The notes under the pieces were generated by a model. That model was not told the DNA's origin and searched no databases. It saw only the letters and a list, made by a program, of their open reading frames with translations. Below are positions 7,302-15,728 of a stretch of 43,116 nucleotides of DNA, in pieces (the stretch's first letter is position 1; every line of letters begins with the position of its first letter). This stretch comes from Acidobacteriota bacterium (GTDB lineage Bacteria; Acidobacteriota; Vicinamibacteria; Vicinamibacterales; JACQTH01), in the NCBI GenBank assembly GCA_016178075.1, contig JACOUA010000414.1, positions 1 through 43,116 of the forward strand, written 5' to 3'. The translations under genes were made by a program, and so were the position numbers.

Positions 7302-9023
7302 TTATCCCAGCTTCTTACGCGCGTCGGCGACGCGGTCGCGGTCGATGTCGCCGCCGCCCCAGTAGCCGGCTTTCTCGAGCAGCGGCACGGCCTCCTGCTC
7401 GCGGAAGCGTTCGTGCAGGTTGATCCCTTCGGCGTAGTAACGGTACGCCTCAATCGAGGACGTCGTCACATCTCGCAGGTCGCGGTCGACGCCGGGCGCC
7501 GACGTGGACACCGTGACGGGCGTCGTCAGGAGGCCTTTTGCGGGATTCACGCTGCCCGGCAGGAACTTCGCCTTGATGCGCCGGGTGAGGTCGTCGACGG
7601 TGGGAAAGAGGTTGGCTTCGCCCGCCGCCTCGACGCGCTCCGCCGTGATGATGCGCCCGCTCGTCGCCTCCTGCAGCTTGATGTTGATCCGGATCGTATC
7701 GCCCGCCTTCACGTAGCTGCCGAGCAGCACGGTCTTCACGCCAGCGCGCTTGGCGAGCTCCTGCACGGTGTCGAAGGACACGACCTTGTCGTCAGCGCGG
7801 CGCATCTCGTTGAGGATCTGGTAGAGGCGGTCCGTGCCCAGCACTTCGACGTCGGGCGACTGCGACAGATCGGTCACCACCATGTCGGTGAGGCCGGTCC
7901 GCAGCCAGTCGAGCGACGGGTTGCCGGTGTTGTTCTCGAAATAGAGAACCGCGACCGACGGTTTCTCGCCCGGCGCCAGCGCGACCTCCGACCGGCGCGT
8001 GCGTAAGAGCAGCGCGGCCGCCACGATGACCGTCACGACAATCAGGGCCGCGCCGATCATCCAACCGAGCGACACGCGAGACGTGAGGGGTACGCGGGCC
8101 GCCGGTCGGGCCCCGGCGCCGCTTTTCGACACCACACCCGCAACCGCGCCCGATTCCAGCCGACGCCGGGCGGCGCGCAGATCAACGACGAGATCGCGCA
8201 TGCCCTGATACCGCGACGCGGTATCTTTGGCCAGGCACTTGTCGAGGAGGCGCTGGATGTCGGCTGTCGCCTCCGCGCTCACCTGCGGCCCGAGCGGTCC
8301 GACGGGCGGCGGCTCGGCATTGAGCATGGCGTGCAGCGTGTCGAGCCCGCTCGCCGCGCGAAACGGTGGCCGGCCGGCGAGCATTTCGTACACCACGATG
8401 CCGAAGCTGAAGATATCGCTGCGATGGTCCACCTTCGCCGCCCGCGCCTGCTCCGGCGACATGTAGGCGACCGTGCCCAGCACGACGCCCGGATCCGTGC
8501 GGCCTTCGAGGTGGGTTTCGCCGCTCAGATCGCCGCCCAGCGGCTCGACCAGCTTCGCCAGCCCGAAATCGATGATCTTCGCGTGGCCGTCGGCGGTCAC
8601 CATCACGTTTGCCGGCTTCAGATCGCGATGGACGATCCCCTTTTCATGGGCGCGCGCCAGACCCTCGGCGATCTCGGTCGCGAGCTCGAGCGCGCGCGTC
8701 GGCGGCAGCGCCCCACGCGCCAGAATGTCGTCCAGCTTGTCGCCACGAATCAGCTCCATCGCGATGAAGCTGATGCCGTCGACCTCGTCGATCTCGTGGA
8801 TGACGGCGATGTTCGGGTGCTCGATGGCGGAGGCGGCCTGGGCTTCCTGGAGGAACCGCTGGCGGCGGTCGGCGTCGGAGAGCAGCTCCGGCGGGAGGAC
8901 CTTGAGCGCGACCTCGCGGTTCAGGCGCGTGTCGACGGCGCGGTAGACCACGCCCATGCCGCCGCGGCTGATTTCGTCGAGGATCTGATAGTGGGAGAGC
9001 GTCCGCCCGGCGAGGGATGACAC
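7302..9023 (-). CDS. Membrane Ser/Thr protein kinase with TolB-like C-terminal domain, TPR region lost
   Basis: The 573-aa product has a complete Hanks kinase domain (about residues 10-290): SRGGMGVVY glycine loop, VALKVL lysine, HRDLKPANV catalytic loop, DFG (IIDFGLAK), and GTVAYMSPEQ. A single transmembrane helix lies at about 316-340. An extracytoplasmic TolB/adenylate-cyclase-associated type domain follows (SVAVLYFENNTGNPSLDWL through LQEATSGRII). After 'SSIEAYRYYAEGINLHERF', where relatives carry a long TPR array, the protein jumps within about 15 residues to a terminal DIDRDRVADARKKLG, so most of the TPR domain appears deleted in frame. The GTG start has no Shine-Dalgarno but sits 6 nt after a TAGAAT -10-like box, suggesting a leaderless message. 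The kinase substrate is unknown. Confidence 0.88.
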   Translation of the reverse strand: MSSLAGRTLSHYQILDEISRGGMGVVYRAVDTRLNREVALKVLPPELLSDADRRQRFLQEAQAASAIEHPNIAVIHEIDEVDGISFIAMELIRGDKLDDILARGALPPTRALELATEIAEGLARAHEKGIVHRDLKPANVMVTADGHAKIIDFGLAKLVEPLGGDLSGETHLEGRTDPGVVLGTVAYMSPEQARAAKVDHRSDIFSFGIVVYEMLAGRPPFRAASGLDTLHAMLNAEPPPVGPLGPQVSAEATADIQRLLDKCLAKDTASRYQGMRDLVVDLRAARRRLESGAVAGVVSKSGAGARPAARVPLTSRVSLGWMIGAALIVVTVIVAAALLLRTRRSEVALAPGEKPSVAVLYFENNTGNPSLDWLRTGLTDMVVTDLSQSPDVEVLGTDRLYQILNEMRRADDKVVSFDTVQELAKRAGVKTVLLGSYVKAGDTIRINIKLQEATSGRIITAERVEAAGEANLFPTVDDLTRRIKAKFLPGSVNPAKGLLTTPVTVSTSAPGVDRDLRDVTTSSIEAYRYYAEGINLHERFREQEAVPLLEKAGYWGGGDIDRDRVADARKKLG

Positions 9024-9074
9024 GGGGGCATTCTAGCCCAAGCCGGACCGTCAGGGTCCGCCATCCAGGGGGTG

Positions 9075-9497
9075 CTACCTAAGCGGGCGCAGCATTGCGC
9101 TCATGATGGCGGCCATGGCGACGACCTGCCCGACCCAGAAGAGGAACATCCATTTCATCAGTTCGCCGCGCTCGGTCGAGAACCCCCGCGCCATCTCTTC
9201 TCGGATATGAGCCATCTCTGCGCGGATCTGGGCGGACCCTTGCGCCATTTCTCCGCGGAGCTGGGCGGACTCTTGCGCCATCTCTGCGCGGAGCTGGCCA
9301 AATCCTTGGGCCATCTCGACCCGAAGCTTCGAGGTCTCCTCCACGAGACGTCGTTCGAATCGTTCCGTGCAGAGGCTCACCACGTCGCTACGCCACTCGT
9401 CGCGCGCGTCCTGTAGCAGATCGAGTAGGCCGCTGGTGGCGTCCGGGCCCAACCGCTCCCTGAGCGGTGCCGGCACCTGACTGGCTTGCATAGCCAC
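9075..9497 (-). CDS. Coiled-coil membrane-anchored protein with 11-residue repeats
   Basis: A 140-aa protein of the LA_3696/DUF1640-like kind. The N-terminal part (RLGPDATSGLLDLLQDARDE, then RFERRLVEETSKLR) precedes four or five 11-residue repeats of the form LRxEMAQGxxQ at about 55-105, which predict a right-handed or 11/3 coiled coil. A single C-terminal membrane helix (MFLFWVGQVVAMAAIMSAML) ends the protein. The repeats are visible in the DNA as tandem 33-bp units around 9200-9320. The GTG start at 9497 has GGAGGAG a few bases upstream. Function unknown; oligomeric membrane anchoring is inferred. Confidence 0.7.
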   Translation of the reverse strand: MAMQASQVPAPLRERLGPDATSGLLDLLQDARDEWRSDVVSLCTERFERRLVEETSKLRVEMAQGFGQLRAEMAQESAQLRGEMAQGSAQIRAEMAHIREEMARGFSTERGELMKWMFLFWVGQVVAMAAIMSAMLRPLR

Positions 9498-9662
9498 ACT
9501 TCTCCTCCTCGACCTCTGACGACGACGATGTCATCGTCTGATGGCGTCGTCAAGGGGTGAAGGAGGGGGGCGGCTGTCAGCGTTAGGGCGAAAAGAAGAA
9601 GGGCGGACCCTCAGAAGGTCCGCCCCGCGGTCAAGGCTCCACTGGAAACTGAGAGCTGATAC

Positions 9663-9995
9663 CTACCAGCGCGGCTCGCGGCGCCGACCACCGCCGCCGC
9701 CACCCCCGCCACGACGGCCGAAGCCGCCGCCACCGCCGGAGTGCTCCGGCTTCGGACGCGCCTCGTTGACGGCCAGCGTCCGTCCTTCCAGCTGCGTTTC
9801 GTTCAGATTGCTCGCCGCGGCCTGGGCTTCTTCGTCCGTCGCCATTTCGACAAACGCAAAGCCCCGAGGCCGTCCCGTCGCCATGTCGCGCATGACGCGC
9901 ACCGACTCGACCGAGCCGAACCGGCCGAAGAGCTGCTCGAGCTCCGCCTCGCCGGTCGTGTAGGGGAGGTTCCCGACGTACAACTTCCGACCCAT
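9663..9995 (-). CDS. RRM-type RNA-binding protein with glycine-rich tail
   Basis: A 110-aa protein. Residues 1-80 are a single RRM with RNP2 (KLYVGNLP) and RNP1 (RGFAFVEM). The tail is Gly/Arg-rich (polyglycine blocks separated by FGRR), like bacterial Rbp proteins and plant GRPs. It probably binds single-stranded RNA in the cytoplasm, possibly in cold response. AGGAG lies 8 nt before the ATG. The 240-bp upstream gap could carry a long 5' leader, as cold-responsive rbp genes often do, but no defined element was recognised. Confidence 0.92.
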   Translation of the reverse strand: MGRKLYVGNLPYTTGEAELEQLFGRFGSVESVRVMRDMATGRPRGFAFVEMATDEEAQAAASNLNETQLEGRTLAVNEARPKPEHSGGGGGFGRRGGGGGGGGRRREPRW

Positions 9996-10237
9996 GCTAG
10001 CTACTCCTGGCGTTCGCTCTCGAACGCGGCCCGCGCGACCTGAGGATCCGCGGACAATGAGGAAAGTCGGCCTGAGTGGACTTCCACTCTTCGCTTGGCG
10101 ATCACGATCTGAGGGAGCGAGTCAGAAAAGGCTCGGTCGGCTCTGAGCGCGGGACAAAGCGGGCAGGCTGAACTTCCAAGCTCACCCAGTGTATGCGACC
10201 CGACAAGACGATGCAAACACGGCCGCAACTCCAGACA

Positions 10238-10315
10238 GGACTCGGGATTCGGGATTCGGGATTGGGGATTCGTTGACTCCTGACGACTTACGAATCCCGA
10301 ATCCCGAACCCCGCC
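10238..10315. repeat. Facing heptamer arrays (GGATTCG word)
   Basis: Left arm 10238-10272: GGACTCG, GGATTCG, GGATTCG, GGATTGG, GGATTCG, a clear 7-nt period. Right arm 10290-10315: ACGAATC, CCGAATC, CCGAACC, CCG. It ends 10 nt from the stop codon of the molybdenum hydroxylase gene at 10326. It shares its word with the elements at 4-69 and 20291-20376. Confidence 0.9.
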
Positions 10316-10325
10316 CCCCGAGTTC

Positions 10326-12779
10326 TTAGACGTGCGCCTTGAGCGGCTCGTGCATCCGTTGGCCGTGCTCGAGCGACATCAGGATGATGTCGGCCGTGAC
10401 CGGAGCGCGGCGAAAGACATCTTCGCCGACAGCGTCCGCGATGGCGTTCAGCACGGACCCGACGCCGGCGCCGACCGGCGGCTCGCCGACGCCACGCGCG
10501 CCCACCGGTGTCTCGGGATCCGGGATGTCCAGCGCGTCCCACTGCATGGTAGCCGGGATGTCGAGGATGGTGAGCGGCTTGGTGTGGTGAAACCGCTTCG
10601 CGACCGGCCTGCCGTACTGCTCGTCGTAGGCCCACTTCTGCGTGAGCGCGTGACCGATCCCGAGGCAGCTCCCCCCGAGAATCTGTCCACCGAGACTGCG
10701 CGGGTGGAGGATCGTGCCGACATCGGCGACGCCGAGGTAGTCGATGAGTGTTGGCTCGCCGGTTTCGACGTCCACCTCGACTTCCGCGAATCCAACCACA
10801 AACGAGTAGGTGTCCCCATCGCGCGGGTAGTTGTCCTTCGCGACCCCCATCAGCCCGAGCCCGGCGAGCGCCTTCGCGGAGGTCGCGGTGAACGGGTGGA
10901 TGTCGTCCGGAAGCTCGTGACCGTCGTACTTTCCGCCCAGCTGGATCGATCGGGTCGCCGCCTGCGAATACGTCAAGCCACGTCGCGGGTTGCCCTTGCG
11001 ATAGACGCGCTCGCTTCCCAGCTCGTAATCGTCCGGTGATCCGCCAAGGTCCCTCGCGGCGAGCTCCTGGAGTTTGCGCTTCGCGTCCATCGCGCCCGCG
11101 TGATTCGCCCTCGTCATCGCGTGCGTCGTCTGGCTGCCGACCGACATGCAGGACCACGGGAGGTTCTGGCTCGTGTTGCCCCAAATGACCTCGACTTTCT
11201 CCCACGGCATCGCCAACACCTCGGCGGCGACGCGCGCGACGTCGATGACCGAGTGGGTCCCGAGGTTCCCGATGCCGGATTGCACGTAGAGCCGGCCGTC
11301 GGGGCGAATCGTCATCAGACCGTCGTACCCAATCGATCCGGATCCATGTGGACCGACCGCCACGCCGATGCCGCGCACCTTCGAGCCGACGCGCTTGCCG
11401 GATCGCGCCTTCCGCTCGTTCCATTTGAAGAGATCGGCGCCGCGATCGATCGCCTGTTTGACGAACGCGCTCGTGACATGTCGCCGCTGGCCGGTAGCCC
11501 CCGGCGGTCCATACAGCGCCTTGCCTTCGGGCGAGTTGACCTTCCTGATCTCGAGCTGGTCGATCCCGAGCTTCTTCGCCGCCTTCGTGACGATTGGCTC
11601 GATGATGGTGTTCGCCTGCATCGGTCCCGGCGAGCGCTGCTGGGTGCGCGGCGGCGTGTTCGTGAGGACGTTGACCGCGCGCCACCGCATCGACAGCGGC
11701 TGATAGATGAGCGACGCGGCGTTCCCCGCCGACCGGTGGTCGCCCATCGGCCCGTACGCGCCGTTGTCCTGGACGATGAAGAGATCGAGCGCGGTGATGC
11801 GGCCGTCCTTGCGGAAGCCGATCTTCGCGCGCCCCGTCATGCCGGTGCGGGCGCGGCCGATGTAGTGCTCTTCCTCTCGGCTGATGCGCATCATGACCGG
11901 CGTGCCGGTCTTCTTCGAGAGAAGGGCAGGGATGGCCATTGAAATCGCGCCCGCTCCCTTGCTGCCGAAGCCGCCGCCGGTGTACTCGCTGATGAGGACG
12001 ACCTGCGACGGATCGATCCCGACCCACCGCGCCACCGGATCCACGGTGCGGACGATGCTCTGCGTCGAGCAGCTGAGAAACAGCTTGCCGTTCTGCCAGT
12101 ACGCCATCGACGTGCGGGTCTCCATCGGCTGGTGACCAGTCGACTGCACGACGAACGTCTCGTCGAGCACGACGGCGGCCTCCTTGAAGCCGGCGTCGAG
12201 GTTGCCGTACATCCATTCCTCGGCCGCCTTGCCGATCGGGAGCCGGCCTTCCTTTTCTTCCTCGAAGTCCTGCTCGGTCCACTTCAACGTCTTGATCTCC
12301 GGGCGGGCCTGTTGCGGAGGAGCGCCCTGCGCCGGCGGCGTCGTCATCCAGACGTTGCCCTGCAACCGCGCGTTGGCGCCGGTCGGCCGCAGGCTTTCGA
12401 CCGGATCGACGACGAAGGGCAGCGGCTCGAGGTCGATGTGGATCTGCTCGATCGCGTTGGCGGCCGTGAGCTCGTCGACGGCGGCGACCGCGAGGATCGG
12501 TTCGCCCTGATACACCGGTTCGTTGGTCAACGGACGTTCGCCTCCGCCCGCGTCGCCAGGAAGGTCGTCCACCGTCAGGATCGCCCGCACGCCCGGCATC
12601 GCCAGGGCCGCGCGGGTGTCGATGCGCCGCACCCGCGCGTGCGGCATCGGGCTGAGCAGCAGCTTGCAGAAGAGCATCCCGTCCGCCCGATAGTCCTCGG
12701 CGTACTTCGCCTTGCCCGTCACCTTCGCCACGAGATCGGGCGTCGTGTAGTTCTTGCCGATCAGTCTGTAGTCAGCCAT
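10326..12779 (-). CDS. Xanthine dehydrogenase-family molybdopterin-binding subunit
   Basis: The product is 817 aa, starting at MADYRLIGKNYTTPDLVAKV; ATG 12779 has AAGGA 8 nt upstream. The N-terminal a/b-hammerhead domain (about 20-125: VTGKAKYAEDY, PHARVRRIDT, GVRAILTVDDLP) is followed by the large Moco-binding domain. Moco-family motifs seen: GGGFGSKG, a GAYGPMG loop, and near the C-terminus the catalytic Glu in GARGVGEPPVGAG. In this family the subunit hydroxylates N-heterocycles or aldehydes together with a 2Fe-2S and an FAD subunit. Neither is adjacent here, so partners are elsewhere or it works alone. No Tat signal is seen, so it is probably cytoplasmic. Frames extending upstream to 13283 are not real: they run through a tRNA gene. 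Confidence 0.9.
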   Translation of the reverse strand: MADYRLIGKNYTTPDLVAKVTGKAKYAEDYRADGMLFCKLLLSPMPHARVRRIDTRAALAMPGVRAILTVDDLPGDAGGGERPLTNEPVYQGEPILAVAAVDELTAANAIEQIHIDLEPLPFVVDPVESLRPTGANARLQGNVWMTTPPAQGAPPQQARPEIKTLKWTEQDFEEEKEGRLPIGKAAEEWMYGNLDAGFKEAAVVLDETFVVQSTGHQPMETRTSMAYWQNGKLFLSCSTQSIVRTVDPVARWVGIDPSQVVLISEYTGGGFGSKGAGAISMAIPALLSKKTGTPVMMRISREEEHYIGRARTGMTGRAKIGFRKDGRITALDLFIVQDNGAYGPMGDHRSAGNAASLIYQPLSMRWRAVNVLTNTPPRTQQRSPGPMQANTIIEPIVTKAAKKLGIDQLEIRKVNSPEGKALYGPPGATGQRRHVTSAFVKQAIDRGADLFKWNERKARSGKRVGSKVRGIGVAVGPHGSGSIGYDGLMTIRPDGRLYVQSGIGNLGTHSVIDVARVAAEVLAMPWEKVEVIWGNTSQNLPWSCMSVGSQTTHAMTRANHAGAMDAKRKLQELAARDLGGSPDDYELGSERVYRKGNPRRGLTYSQAATRSIQLGGKYDGHELPDDIHPFTATSAKALAGLGLMGVAKDNYPRDGDTYSFVVGFAEVEVDVETGEPTLIDYLGVADVGTILHPRSLGGQILGGSCLGIGHALTQKWAYDEQYGRPVAKRFHHTKPLTILDIPATMQWDALDIPDPETPVGARGVGEPPVGAGVGSVLNAIADAVGEDVFRRAPVTADIILMSLEHGQRMHEPLKAHV

Positions 12780-13163
12780 GGCGGCATCCTTGCGGTCGTT
12801 GGCGCCCGGCTTCAGCCGGGCCTCGCGAGGAGGGGCCGAGCCGTCGCCGGGCCGTGGGACGAGCCGGCTAATAGTAGCGCATACCCCGGGGTCCATAACG
12901 GCACACCTCGACCGTTCCGATACAGGAACAGACGAGATGGGGGCTCCGCCCGCGAATCCCGGCGTTTCCCCATCCTGCCGTGCGGTGCTGACGCTCGTCG
13001 TGTCCGTCGAGCAACTCGCACCGCATGGCGATCGCCTGGCGCGCCTGCTGGGAGTGGGCCTGAGGGTCTTTCGATGGTCAGCCTTCGCTGAAGCGACGGC
13101 GGACAGCCTTCGGATGGCTCGCCGGCCGAAGCTCACGCTCGTTTTGCCCGCGTGAGCGAAGGC
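12780..13163. other. Gene-free stretch with hairpin repeats
   Basis: No credible gene. 12804-12821 is a 7-bp-arm hairpin (GCCCGGC TTCA GCCGGGC) of a type seen again near 33430. AGCCTTCGCT at 13080-13089 has its reverse complement at 13155-13164, the latter overlapping the 3' CCA end of the tRNA gene, so this pair could form a 10-bp stem just beyond tRNA-Leu. Confidence 0.5.
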
Positions 13164-13250
13164 TGGTGCGGAAGAGAGGATTTGAACCTCCACGACCTTG
13201 CGGCCACAAGCTCCTGAGGCTTGCGCGTCTGCCAGTTCCGCCACTTCCGC
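13164..13250 (-). tRNA. tRNA-Leu (anticodon CAG), CCA encoded
   Basis: The minus strand folds as a class II tRNA. The acceptor GCGGAAG pairs with CTTCCGC; anticodon stem CAAGC/GCTTG encloses the 7-nt loop CTCAGGA giving anticodon CAG. A long variable arm (about TGGCCGCAAGGTCGT) and T-arm GGAGG-TTCAAAT-CCTCT follow, then A73 and encoded CCA (complement of 13164-13166). It reads CUG codons, the dominant Leu codon in this GC-rich window. Confidence 0.96.
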
Positions 13251-13282
13251 ACAGAAGAAGATCGAGCGAGGCAGGACTTTCA

Positions 13283-13291
13283 ATTATAACA
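13283..13291 (-). promoter_or_regulatory. Extended -10 promoter for tRNA-Leu
   Basis: The minus strand reads TGTTATAAT (a TGn extension and a perfect TATAAT), 33 nt before the tRNA 5' end. No good -35 is seen; that position falls within the heptamer array at 13292-13364. Confidence 0.75.
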
Positions 13292-13364
13292 AGCTGTCAG
13301 CTATCAGCGGTCAGCAACTTTGGTTCATACGAGCTGATAGCTGAGAGCTGATGGCTGAGAGCTG
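13292..13364. repeat. Facing heptamer arrays (GCTGATA word)
   Basis: Left arm 13292-13316: GCTGTCA, GCTATCA, GCGGTCA, GC. Right arm 13331-13364: GCTGATA, GCTGAGA, GCTGATG, GCTGAGA, GCTGC. It abuts the tRNA -10 box on one side and the stop codon of the beta-barrel gene (13367-13369) on the other. Confidence 0.88.
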
Positions 13365-13366
13365 CA

Positions 13367-13834
13367 TTACCTGAACGTGTACCCGATCGCGAACTTGAGA
13401 TCGGGGCTGTCCATCATCCCGACACGCAGCTCGGTGAAGAAGCCTTCCCGGTGCCGCACGCCCAGCAGCAGGTTGAAGCCGCCTTCGACGTCGCTGTGGC
13501 GATCGAACTTGAAAAAATTCACCGCGGGGCCGCCGCCAACCTGCAACGCCCAGGACGATCGTGGGAAGGGCAGGCGATACACGAAGTCGAGGTTGCCGGC
13601 GACGAGGGTCACGTGGTCGCCGAACCCGAAGTCGACCCCGGGCCGGAACCTCAGCTGGTCCACCAGCGGACGAGTTTCGACGTGCGCGCCAGCGAAGAAC
13701 TGATCGGGATCGTTGCTGATGCCGGCTTGAACCCCCGGCGCGACCTGCGCCGCGGCGGGCGCCACCCCGGCGAGCAAGAGTGAAGCGAAAGCCAGCGCGA
13801 CCATTGCAGGGGCCCTCGAAGTCGTCTTGTACAC
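13367..13834 (-). CDS. Small secreted outer-membrane beta-barrel-like protein
   Basis: A 155-aa product with a signal peptide (LAFASLLLAGVAPAAAQ). The mature part has alternating hydrophobic/polar strands (VDFGFGDHVTLVAGNLDFVYRL, WALQVGGGPAVNFF, FTELRVGMM) and ends in an aromatic-containing strand (FAIGYTFR), typical of small porin-like or OmpW/OmpX-size barrels. The GTG start has GAGGTGAT upstream. Function unknown; outer-membrane location inferred. Confidence 0.75.
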   Translation of the reverse strand: MYKTTSRAPAMVALAFASLLLAGVAPAAAQVAPGVQAGISNDPDQFFAGAHVETRPLVDQLRFRPGVDFGFGDHVTLVAGNLDFVYRLPFPRSSWALQVGGGPAVNFFKFDRHSDVEGGFNLLLGVRHREGFFTELRVGMMDSPDLKFAIGYTFR

Positions 13835-13915
13835 AACATCACCTCGACTGTTGGACCATTACAATTTACGCGCCAAGTAGGGGGAGCCCCGACGCCTGAT
13901 CCCCGATTCGGGTGC

Positions 13916-13924
13916 TGCTATACT
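13916..13924 (+). promoter_or_regulatory. Extended -10 promoter upstream of sppA
   Basis: TGCTATACT lies 34 nt before the sppA GTG. A remnant of heptamer-array sequence (GATCCCCGATTCGGG) sits immediately upstream where a -35 would lie. Confidence 0.6.
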
Positions 13925-13957
13925 CGCTCGGTTACGCCCTTCGAAGGAGGCACCGCC

Positions 13958-15712
13958 GTGGCGCTTTGGCGCGGAGTGACGTTCGTCGTCAGCATGGTCG
14001 TCGTCGCGTGCGCGATCTCGGCGGCGGCGCTGCTAATCCTGTACGTGGTCATCTCGCGGGAGCCCGCCGTGCCGGCGAACGCGACCCTCGTCCTGCCGAT
14101 CCCCGGCCAGCTCGACGAGTCGAGGGAGGACGTGATCGGCCTCGTGCGCGGACCCCGCCCGAGAACCGTGCGGGCCATTGTCGACAACCTGCGGAAGGCG
14201 AAGACGGACGCACGCATCAGGGGCGTGATGATCGCGCCCTCCGGGCTGCAGACGCCGTTCTGGGCCAAGCTCCAGGAAATCCGCGATGCGATTGTCGACT
14301 TCCGGAAGTCGGGGAAACCGGCGATCGCCTACCTCGAAGACGGGTTGGAGCGCGAGTACTACCTCGCGACCGCGTGCGATCGCATCTTCCTGATGCCGAC
14401 GAGCATCCTCGAGCTGAACGGCCTCGCCAGCTACGACCTGTTCCTGCGGGGGACTTTCGACAAGATCGGCACCTATCCCGACATGCTTGCGGTCGGCGAG
14501 TACAAGACCGCGATCAACCTCTTCACCGAAAAGGGCTACACGACGGCGCATCGCGACATGGCGGCTTCGCTCAACCGCGATCTCTACGACCAGCTCGTCG
14601 GCGCGATCGCCGAAGGGCGGCGGAAGAACGTCGCCGAGGTCCGCGCGCTGCTCGATCAGGGACCATTCCTGCCGGAGGAGGCGTTGCGCGTCGGCCTCAT
14701 CGACGATCTGGCGTACGAAGATCAGATCGACGACAAGGTGCAGATGGGCACCCGCGAGTGGCGGCGCGTCACGGCGGAGGAGTACGACGGCGTCCGGCCG
14801 TCGAGCCTCGGCCTCAACCGGGGCCCGCGTGTGGCCGTCATCTACGCCGTCGGCGTCATCAACACCGGGCGGAGCGGCTGGAGTCCCAGCGATGGGCCGG
14901 TCGTCGGTTCCGAGACCCTCATCGACTACGTCAGGAAGGCGCGCGGCGACTCGTCGGTGCGGGCGATCGTGCTGCGCGTCGACAGCCCCGGCGGATCGGC
15001 CGTGGCGTCCGATTCGATTTGGCGCGAGCTGCTCATCACGCGGCAGGGCCGATCGGCCAAGCCGGTCGTGATCTCGATGTCGGACCTGGCGGCTTCGGGC
15101 GGCTACTACATCTCGATGGCCGGATCGGATATCGTCGCGCAGCCGGGCACGTTGACTGGGTCAATCGGCATCTACAGCGGGAAGATGGTCACCGAAGGGA
15201 CCTTTGCCAAGCTCGGGGCGACCATCGACGGCGTGAAGAACGGCAGGTTCGCGGACATGCAGTCGCCCGTTCGTGCCTACTCGCCGGAAGAGCGCGCGAA
15301 GATCCTGGAGCAGATGCAGGCGTACTACGACCAGTGGATCGAAAAGATTGCCGAATCGCGCGGGATGACGCCCGAACGGGTGGACGCCGTCGCGCAGGGC
15401 CGGGTCTGGACGGGGAAGCAGGCCCGGCAGATTGGGCTCGTCGACGACCTGGGCGGGCTCGATCGCGCCGTCGCGTTGGCGAAACAACGCGCGAAGATCG
15501 CGGCCGACCAGGAAGTGGAGATCGTGGTATACCCGCCGCGCCGCAGCGTCTATGAGCTGCTGCTCGAGCAGTTCTCGTCGCTCGAACAGGCCGGGCTCGG
15601 TCGGTGGCTGGGGATGAACGACCGCCGCGCGCTGGGCGCCCTGACGGCGCCGATGCGCCTGTTCAGGCGGGGCGAGCTCCTTGCGCTTATGCCGATGGGG
15701 TTCTTGCGCTGA
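13958..15712 (+). CDS. sppA: Signal peptide peptidase SppA, 67-kDa type
   Basis: The product is 584 aa, the length of the double-domain SppA of Gram-negative bacteria. An N-terminal membrane anchor (VSMVVVACAISAAALLILYVV) tethers it to the inner membrane with the protease domains in the periplasm, where it degrades cleaved signal peptides. The Ser/Lys dyad is present and split between the two tandem domains as in E. coli: Lys183 in GEYKTAINLF and Ser380 in DLAASGGYYIS, 197 residues apart. Other S49 signatures are RVDSPGGSAVAS and GSIGIYSG. The GTG start has GGAGG 6-8 nt upstream. It converges with the ppiD-like gene with only 16 bp between stops. Confidence 0.95.
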   Translation: MALWRGVTFVVSMVVVACAISAAALLILYVVISREPAVPANATLVLPIPGQLDESREDVIGLVRGPRPRTVRAIVDNLRKAKTDARIRGVMIAPSGLQTPFWAKLQEIRDAIVDFRKSGKPAIAYLEDGLEREYYLATACDRIFLMPTSILELNGLASYDLFLRGTFDKIGTYPDMLAVGEYKTAINLFTEKGYTTAHRDMAASLNRDLYDQLVGAIAEGRRKNVAEVRALLDQGPFLPEEALRVGLIDDLAYEDQIDDKVQMGTREWRRVTAEEYDGVRPSSLGLNRGPRVAVIYAVGVINTGRSGWSPSDGPVVGSETLIDYVRKARGDSSVRAIVLRVDSPGGSAVASDSIWRELLITRQGRSAKPVVISMSDLAASGGYYISMAGSDIVAQPGTLTGSIGIYSGKMVTEGTFAKLGATIDGVKNGRFADMQSPVRAYSPEERAKILEQMQAYYDQWIEKIAESRGMTPERVDAVAQGRVWTGKQARQIGLVDDLGGLDRAVALAKQRAKIAADQEVEIVVYPPRRSVYELLLEQFSSLEQAGLGRWLGMNDRRALGALTAPMRLFRRGELLALMPMGFLR

Positions 15713-15728
15713 CGGTTCAAAGGTTTCC

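Noticed and set aside
9996-10237. Small minus-strand open frame (10001-10228) upstream of the RRM gene
   Set aside because: No protein-like features and no ribosome site; more likely promoter and leader of the RRM gene.
10288-12282. 664-codon alternative frame inside the molybdenum hydroxylase gene
   Set aside because: Same strand, other frame; Arg-rich with no motifs, while the main frame has a complete family match.
12780-13283. Extension of the molybdenum hydroxylase frame upstream to 13283
   Set aside because: The extra residues (AEVAELADAQASGACGRK) are the well-known false translation of a tRNA-Leu gene, which is clearly present at 13164-13250.
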